Assembly: GCF_015687175.1 (NCBI RefSeq)
Contig: NZ_JADPQG010000001.1
Location: 1 to 64,000, forward strand
Source of the DNA: Reinekea sp. G2M2-21
Lineage (GTDB): Bacteria; Pseudomonadota; Gammaproteobacteria; Pseudomonadales; Natronospirillaceae
Direction of reading: 5' to 3'
DNA: 64,000 nucleotides
Position 1 is the first letter of the stretch, and each line of letters opens with the position of its first letter. A program made the translations under genes and the position numbers. The notes below the pieces were generated by a model. The model made no database searches, was not told the origin of the DNA, and saw only the letters and a list, made by a program, of their open reading frames with translations. This document shows positions 59,024-64,000 of the stretch, piece after piece.

Positions 59024-59440
59024 ATGGCCAGTAATTCAAGTCGGATTCGAAAAATTGGTGATCAGATACAACGCGATTTGTCGATGATAATCCAACAGGA
59101 AGTCAAAGACCCACGCGTCGGAATGGTGACTATAAACGATGTCAAAGTGTCTACAGACTTATCGTACGCTGATGTCTATTTTACCTGTATGGCCTTTGGA
59201 CCGCAGGAAGCGGAACAGGAACAAAAAAAGATCCATCATGAACAGGAAGTTCTGCTTAACAAGGCCGCAGGGTTCATGCGCAGCCGTTTAGCCCAAGGAC
59301 TGAATCTGAGAGTGATGCCGCTATTGCGTTTTCATTACGATGAGATTATTGAAACCGGATCCAAAGTATCAGCGCTGATTGAAAAGGCCGTTAACGAAGA
59401 CGCTAAACGTTCTTCTGATGCGGATCTGGATAGCGACTGA
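59024..59440 (+). CDS. rbfA: 30S ribosome-binding factor RbfA
   Basis: 138 residues from the ATG at 59024, with TGGAG eight bases upstream. RbfA binds the 16S 5' helix in late 30S assembly and in cold. S-R-I-R-K-I-G-D-Q-I-Q-R-D-L-S near the N-terminus, D-P-R-V-G-M-V-T-I-N-D-V-K-V-S near 34 and the KH-like fold are typical. It overlaps truB by one base (TGATG). Confidence 0.95.
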   Translation: MASNSSRIRKIGDQIQRDLSMIIQQEVKDPRVGMVTINDVKVSTDLSYADVYFTCMAFGPQEAEQEQKKIHHEQEVLLNKAAGFMRSRLAQGLNLRVMPLLRFHYDEIIETGSKVSALIEKAVNEDAKRSSDADLDSD

Positions 59441-60360
59441 TGGCAAGACGACGCAAAGGTCGCGCCATAGATGGAGTTTTGCTTGTAGATAAACCGGCAG
59501 GGTACTCATCCAATGGGTTGTTGCAGAAAGTACGCTGGCTGTATCAGGCGCAAAAAGCCGGCCATACCGGGGCTTTAGATCCTGCTGCAACGGGATTGCT
59601 GCCTGTTTGCTTGGGTGAAGCGACTAAATTCACCCAGTTTCTGTTGGACGCTAACAAGCGTTACCTGACCACCGGGGTTTTAGGTATTGAGACGGATACG
59701 CTGGATGCCGAAGGGGTCGTCGTTTCGACTGCGACTGTTCCAGATATTCAATTCAGCGAAATTGATACCTTGGTGCAAGAGCGGTTTACCGGCGATATTG
59801 AGCAAGTTCCGCCAATGTATTCAGCCCTGAAGCGAGATGGTAAGAAGCTATATGAGCTTGCCCGGGAAGGAAAACATATTGAACTGGATTCTAGACCAGT
59901 CACCATTTTCCAGAATGTATTACAGTCATTTGAAACACCACAATTCACGTTGGATGTCTCCTGCTCTAAGGGAACCTATATTCGAACGCTGGTTGCCGAT
60001 ATAGGAACAGCCCTTGGATGTGGTGCGCACGTGCAATCGCTACGCCGAACAGAACATGGCAAATTTAACATTGCAGATGCCGTTACGTTAGACTTTCTGA
60101 TAGCTGTGCAGGAATCGGGAGATCTGACACAGTTAGATGAGTTATTGATAAGCATTGACGAGTTGTTGTCAGAGTTGACACCGGTGTCTCTGAATGATCA
60201 TCAAGCCCGCTTTTTCAGTCATGGCAATGACGTCGCCTTTGAAGGTGTACCTGGTAAGGCGCGAGTTTACGGTGGTCGTGGCGAATTTTTGGGTGTTGGG
60301 CGTCTCAACGCGCAAGGACGCTTATTCCCAGAGCGGTTGATATCCAGACAGGAGCCATAA
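59440..60360 (+). CDS. truB: tRNA pseudouridine-55 synthase
   Basis: 306 residues. TruB makes psi55 in the T-loop of tRNAs. The catalytic Asp lies in G-H-T-G-A-L-D-P-A-A-T-G-L-L near residue 47; the D-K-P-A-G-Y-S-S-N lead near 19 and the P-P-M-Y-S-A-L-K motif near 127 are diagnostic; a PUA domain ends the protein. Confidence 0.96.
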   Translation: MARRRKGRAIDGVLLVDKPAGYSSNGLLQKVRWLYQAQKAGHTGALDPAATGLLPVCLGEATKFTQFLLDANKRYLTTGVLGIETDTLDAEGVVVSTATVPDIQFSEIDTLVQERFTGDIEQVPPMYSALKRDGKKLYELAREGKHIELDSRPVTIFQNVLQSFETPQFTLDVSCSKGTYIRTLVADIGTALGCGAHVQSLRRTEHGKFNIADAVTLDFLIAVQESGDLTQLDELLISIDELLSELTPVSLNDHQARFFSHGNDVAFEGVPGKARVYGGRGEFLGVGRLNAQGRLFPERLISRQEP

Positions 60361-60365
60361 TTCGC

Positions 60366-60426
60366 TTGGTTCGATGATCTCCCTTGTGTATAATCCGCGC
60401 GATTCCAGCCTTGTCGGGCTGAAATC
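60366..60426 (+). promoter_or_regulatory. rpsO promoter and leader hairpin
   Basis: TTGGTT (60366-60371), 17 bases, TATAAT (60389-60394), then a CCGCGCG discriminator. The early leader folds GATTCCAGCC with GGGCTGAAATC (about 60401-60426). S15 is known to control its own leader in E. coli; I cannot show the pseudoknot here. Confidence 0.6.
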
Positions 60427-60494
60427 GGAATGCTGCTGTTAATGTGCACGGCAGGCACTCTACTTTGAATAGCACATTATTGGAGAAAGATACG

Positions 60495-60764
60495 ATGGCA
60501 TTAAGCGTCGAAAAGAAAGCGGAAATCATTAAAGAGTTCGGTCAGAGTGAAACAGATTCAGGTTCTCCTGAAGTACAAGTCGCTCTGCTGACTGCAAACA
60601 TTGAAACGTTGCAGTCTCACTTTAAAGATCATGCGAAAGATCACCACTCTCGTCGTGGTTTGATTCGTATGGTTAACCAGCGTCGTAAGTTGCTGGATTA
60701 CCTGAAGCGTAAAGATGTTGCTCGTTATGCAACATTGATTAAGCGACTCGGTCTACGTCGTTAA
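60495..60764 (+). CDS. rpsO: 30S ribosomal protein S15
   Basis: 89 residues from the ATG at 60495 (GGAGAAAGAT upstream). S15 binds the 16S central domain and forms the B4 intersubunit bridge. [16 protein letters not shown] and the closing R-Y[11 protein letters not shown] are family-typical. The order truB-rpsO-pnp is the usual one. Confidence 0.98.
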   Translation: MALSVEKKAEIIKEFGQSETDSGSPEVQVALLTANIETLQSHFKDHAKDHHSRRGLIRMVNQRRKLLDYLKRKDVARYATLIKRLGLRR

Positions 60765-60779
60765 GATCACGGTTTCCCA

Positions 60780-60810
60780 AAAGGGCTCCCATGCACGGAG
60801 CCCTTTGTCA
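60780..60810 (+). terminator. Hairpin between rpsO and pnp
   Basis: The perfect 10-bp stem AAAGGGCTCC (60780-60789)/GGAGCCCTTT (60797-60806) is followed by only a few Ts, so it may let part of the message through to pnp while protecting the rpsO 3' end. Confidence 0.8.
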
Positions 60811-60879
60811 TTTCTGACGGTAGATTCATTCTGCTGCTATGGTTCCAACTCCCGAACTTTTACATTAATCAGTCGGTTC

Positions 60880-60959
60880 GCAACGATAATTTCCCGCTTA
60901 TGGTTGGGGCTTCTATTCATGAGCTTAATTTTTGAGTTCATGCATAGAAGCATCGTTGC
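60880..60959 (+). promoter_or_regulatory. pnp leader RNA hairpin
   Basis: Nested pairings: GCAACGAT (60880-60887) with ATCGTTGC (60952-60959); GCTTCTAT (60909-60916) with ATAGAAGC (60944-60951), continuing through CATGAGCTTA with TGAGTTCATG (two G-U pairs). The long stem is like the RNase III substrate of the E. coli pnp leader, used for PNPase autocontrol. It ends 23 bases before the pnp start. Confidence 0.7.
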
Positions 60960-60982
60960 TCCGCAAAAATGAGGAATATTGA

Positions 60983-63100
60983 GTGTTAGACTTAACTCCA
61001 AAAACGATCAGTTTTGAATTCGGTGGACAGACCGTTACTTTAGAAACGGGGCGTGTTGCTCGTCAGGCGACCGGGGCTGTTGTCTGTACGATGGGTGATA
61101 TCGTCGTCTTAGCCACAGTCGTAGGTAAAGACAGTGTGTCACCAGGGCAGGACTTCTTCCCGTTGTCTGTACATTACCAAGAAAAGTTCTATGCCGTTGG
61201 TCGTATACCTGGCGGTTACTTAAAGCGTGAAGGCCGGCCTTCTGAGAAAGAAACACTGACGTCGCGATTGATTGACCGTCCAATTCGTCCATTGTTTCCG
61301 AAAGGTTTCATGAACGAAGTGCAGGTTGTAATTAACGTATTGTCTGCGAATAAAACAGATGATCCGGATATTTGCGCGATGTTGGCTACCTCGGCTGCCT
61401 TGGCCATTTCAGGCATCCCGTTTAATGGTCCAATCGGAGCGGCTCGCGTCGCCTACACCGATGCAGAAGGCTATCAGTTAAACCCAACCTATGAGCAGTT
61501 GAAAACGTCGCGTTTGAACATGGTGGTTGCCGGTACTGCAGATGCAGTCTTGATGGTTGAATCCGAAGCTCAAGAACTGACTGAAGATCAAATGCTGGGC
61601 GCTGTTTTGTTTGCTCACCAAGAGTTCCAGGTAGCGGTTGAAGCTATTAAAGCGTTCAGTGCAGAACATGGCAAACCCGCTTGGGATTGGACACCTGAAA
61701 CAGTTAATGAAGAGCTGAAATCCGCCGTGAGTGGTAGTTTTGCCGCGAAGATTTCCGATGCCTATCAGGTTTCAGACAAGATGCAGCGCTATGCCGCGTT
61801 GAATGACCTGCGTGCTCAAGCCGTTGCTGAATTTACCAACGAAGAGACTGGAATTACTGCTGACGAAGTATCCGCTATGTTCGGAAAAATTGAGAAATCC
61901 ACCGTACGTCAGCGGATTATCGATGGTCACCCACGCATTGACGGTCGTGATGGCAAAACTGTACGTCCGATCAAGGTTGAGATCGATGTTCTTCCAGGTG
62001 CACATGGTTCAGCTTTGTTTACCCGTGGTGAAACTCAAGCATTGGTCACCGCGACTTTGGGTACATTGCGTGATGGCAAGATGGAAGATATGTTGCAGGG
62101 GACTGAAACGGATAATTTCATGTTGCACTACAATTTCCCTCCGTTCAGTGTTGGTGAAGCTGGTCGAATGGGTGGTGTTGGTCGTCGCGAAATCGGTCAT
62201 GGTCGTCTCGCGAAACGTGGTGTGTTGGCGATGATGCCAAACCAGGAAGAGTTCCCGTATACGGTTCGAGTAGTATCCGAAATTACCGAATCTAACGGCT
62301 CTTCTTCGATGGCCTCTGTATGTGGTGCCTCGCTGGCTATGATGGACGCCGGTGTGCCGGTTAAACATCCGGTTGCCGGTATCGCAATGGGTCTGGTTAA
62401 AGAAGGCGAAAAATTCGCGGTATTAACCGATATTCTGGGTGACGAAGATCATCTGGGTGACATGGACTTTAAAGTTGCCGGTACAGAGCAAGGCGTAACT
62501 GCATTACAGATGGACATCAAGATTGAAGGCATTACTGAAGAAATCATGGAAATTGCGCTTGAGCAAGCCATGGATGCGCGTCTGCATATTCTTCGTGAAA
62601 TGGCGAAAGTGATCGGTTATGCCCGCCCAGAACTGCCAGACAATGCACCGACGATGGAAGTCATGAAGATCGATACCGACAAGATCCGTGACGTGATCGG
62701 TAAGGGCGGTGCAACCATTCGTGCCATTATTGAACAGACGGGCGCTGAGGTTGATATTTCTGATGATGGGTCAGTTCGTCTATACGCATCGACGAAAGAA
62801 GCCGCTAATGCTGCTAAAGATATGATTTTGGGTATTACGGCAGAACCTGAAATTGGTGCCGTTTACAAAGGCAAAGTAGCTCGATTGGCTGACTTCGGCG
62901 CGTTTGTAACGTTCTTGCCAGGTAAGGATGGCTTGGTTCATATTTCTCAGATTGCTGCTGAGCGAATTGAGAAGGTTGCTGACAAGATCAGTGAAGGTGA
63001 CGAAGTTGTCGTGAAGGTACTCGACGTTGATAACCGCGGTCGTGTGAAATTGTCCATGAAAGAAGTAACGGATGAGGAAAAGGCGAACTTGACTGCCTGA
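60983..63100 (+). CDS. pnp: Polynucleotide phosphorylase
   Basis: 705 residues, GTG start with GAGG nine bases upstream. PNPase degrades RNA 3' to 5' by phosphorolysis, alone or in the degradosome. Two RNase PH cores (~10-215 and ~310-545) flank a helical linker; the catalytic [13 protein letters not shown] motif is near residue 485; a KH domain (I-G-K-G-G-A-T-I-R) near 570 and an S1 domain (~620-690) end the chain. Confidence 0.97.
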   Translation: MLDLTPKTISFEFGGQTVTLETGRVARQATGAVVCTMGDIVVLATVVGKDSVSPGQDFFPLSVHYQEKFYAVGRIPGGYLKREGRPSEKETLTSRLIDRPIRPLFPKGFMNEVQVVINVLSANKTDDPDICAMLATSAALAISGIPFNGPIGAARVAYTDAEGYQLNPTYEQLKTSRLNMVVAGTADAVLMVESEAQELTEDQMLGAVLFAHQEFQVAVEAIKAFSAEHGKPAWDWTPETVNEELKSAVSGSFAAKISDAYQVSDKMQRYAALNDLRAQAVAEFTNEETGITADEVSAMFGKIEKSTVRQRIIDGHPRIDGRDGKTVRPIKVEIDVLPGAHGSALFTRGETQALVTATLGTLRDGKMEDMLQGTETDNFMLHYNFPPFSVGEAGRMGGVGRREIGHGRLAKRGVLAMMPNQEEFPYTVRVVSEITESNGSSSMASVCGASLAMMDAGVPVKHPVAGIAMGLVKEGEKFAVLTDILGDEDHLGDMDFKVAGTEQGVTALQMDIKIEGITEEIMEIALEQAMDARLHILREMAKVIGYARPELPDNAPTMEVMKIDTDKIRDVIGKGGATIRAIIEQTGAEVDISDDGSVRLYASTKEAANAAKDMILGITAEPEIGAVYKGKVARLADFGAFVTFLPGKDGLVHISQIAAERIEKVADKISEGDEVVVKVLDVDNRGRVKLSMKEVTDEEKANLTA

Positions 63101-63117
63101 TACATTGAGTAGTATTG

Positions 63118-63150
63118 AAAGGCCGCATATCTATGCGGCCTTTTTTTTTT
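63118..63150 (+). terminator. Intrinsic terminator after pnp
   Basis: The perfect 9-bp stem GGCCGCATA (63121-63129)/TATGCGGCC (63132-63140) is followed by ten Ts, 20 bp past the pnp stop. Confidence 0.95.
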
Positions 63151-63166
63151 GTGAAAGGCAATCGTT

Positions 63167-63194
63167 AAAAACGCATCTCATAGGTGCGTTTTTA
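63167..63194 (-). terminator. Intrinsic terminator after the PBP1A gene
   Basis: AAAAACGCATCT (63167-63178) pairs with AGGTGCGTTTTT (63182-63193), with one G-U pair. The T run on the minus-strand side lies 25 bp past the minus-strand stop. Confidence 0.85.
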
Positions 63195-63218
63195 CTGGCG
63201 TGTTACCGGGATTTATTG

Positions 63219-64000
63219 TCAGAACAATGATTCGACACTGGTTTCCGTTTCTCCTTCAGTATCTCCCGAGATGTCAGGCAGTACTATGGTTTCATCCGCA
63301 CTGAAATCAATTGTTAATGTCGTGTCGCTGAACGTGGTCGGTACATTATTTTCTCTAAAAAATTCAAATCGAGCACCTTCTGTGCCGGGATTTGCTAACA
63401 AACCTGTCTTTGGGTCGATTCTGACCTGAACAATACCGACCGGTTGTGGCAGGCTGTTTAGAGGCTTGTTGTTTAAAGCTGTTTTCATGAACTCTACCCA
63501 TGCTGGAAGTGCAGCCTTTCCACCGAATTCGCTAATACCTAGCGGACTGTTGGAATCATATCCAACCCAGGTGGAGGCAACCATGTCTCCGTTATAGCCG
63601 GTAAACCAGGCGTCGACGGCATCGTTTGTGGTTCCAGTCTTGCCAGCCAGATCTTCTCGAGGTAATGCGCGTCTAGCGGCTGTTGCCGTGCCTTTTTTCA
63701 CAACGTCCTTCAGCATATTGTCGATTAGGAATGCTGTCTGTGGAGACAAAACCTGTGCTGCGTATGTCGTAGGTCTTGTTGATGAATTGGCATCGTCGCT
63801 GTTATTGCCTTCATCAATATTCAAAGCCAGCGGCTGGATATTGATCGCTGTCGTTTCCGCAGTTTGAACTGGCTTGAAAAGGCTGGGCGCCTCCGGACAA
63901 CCTCTGCAGACAATAGCGGGATTTGCTTCAAAAAGAATATTGCCATCTATATCTTCAATTCGATTGATATAGAAAGGTTCGACCACGTAACCACCGTTGG
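63219..64000 (-). CDS. mrcA: Penicillin-binding protein 1A, C-terminal part
   Basis: The frame is open to the window edge; 260 residues of the C-terminus are seen. PBP1A polymerises and cross-links peptidoglycan. The transpeptidase K-T-G-T-T motif lies at visible residue ~119, with D-A-W-F-T-G-Y and W-V-G-Y-D following; the segment before it, N-G-G-Y-V-V-E-P-F-Y-I-N-R-I, is the usual lead into the PBP1A insert. The last 70 residues are acidic and low in complexity. The gene is convergent with pnp. Confidence 0.9.
   Translation of the reverse strand, partial: NGGYVVEPFYINRIEDIDGNILFEANPAIVCRGCPEAPSLFKPVQTAETTAINIQPLALNIDEGNNSDDANSSTRPTTYAAQVLSPQTAFLIDNMLKDVVKKGTATAARRALPREDLAGKTGTTNDAVDAWFTGYNGDMVASTWVGYDSNSPLGISEFGGKAALPAWVEFMKTALNNKPLNSLPQPVGIVQVRIDPKTGLLANPGTEGARFEFFRENNVPTTFSDTTLTIDFSADETIVLPDISGDTEGETETSVESLF

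Overview
The window reads as a chromosomal segment of a marine or aquatic gammaproteobacterium. The evidence is gene order: lptD-surA-pdxA-rsmA-apaH, ftsY-ftsE-ftsX-rpoH, and ftsH-folP-glmM-tpiA-secG-tRNA-Leu-rimP-nusA-infB-rbfA-truB-rpsO-pnp are all gammaproteobacterial arrangements. A chitobiose phosphorylase very close to the Vibrio enzyme, a polar-flagellum FlgP/FlgT pair and a Vibrio-like second EF-G point to an Oceanospirillales/Saccharospirillaceae (Reinekea-like) relative. That placement is an inference from protein resemblance only. Base composition looks even, and I see no phage, plasmid, rRNA operon or CRISPR array.

Region 1 (1-10 kb): a DUF402 protein, a solitary EF-G 2, an AlkB-like oxygenase divergent from a small acidic protein, an orphan gene, tesB-ubiX, cca, and a TraF_2-type outer-membrane barrel protein with a long coiled-coil insert. 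Region 2 (10-22 kb): flgP-flgT behind a near-consensus sigma-28 (FliA) promoter; the LPS assembly/ribosome-methylation operon lptD-surA-pdxA-rsmA-apaH (apaG is missing); djlA followed by a GNAT acetyltransferase gene broken by a 264-bp inverted-repeat element; and a chemoreceptor. Region 3 (22-28 kb): N,N'-diacetylchitobiose phosphorylase plus a hexosamine-1-phosphate mutase, a two-gene chitin-use module with repeated AATTGGT operator-like boxes upstream; a CPBP membrane protease; and a decayed MFS transporter.

Region 4 (28-38.7 kb): trmB, a DUF423 protein, rpoH-ftsX-ftsE-ftsY, then in the opposite direction a membrane-anchored M16-like remnant, rsmD, an aldehyde dehydrogenase, coaD and a YfhL-type ferredoxin; a periplasmic solute-binding protein; and guaC. 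Region 5 (38.7-43 kb): a ynjB-ynjC-ynjD-ynjF transport/phosphatidyltransferase operon preceded by a structured leader ending in an intrinsic terminator. Region 6 (43-64 kb): glnE, ilvE, yhbY, and the long translation/RNA operon rlmE-ftsH ... rpsO-pnp, ending at the 3' part of a PBP1A gene that runs off the window.

Most of the window is core housekeeping. The parts that are not routine are: the inverted-repeat element inside the GNAT gene; the FliA promoter in front of flgPT; leader RNAs before ynjB, rimP and pnp; the probable GntR-type operator array before chbP; the coiled-coil barrel protein; and the M16-like remnant at the ftsY/rsmD junction. I did not find a convincing new multi-gene system.
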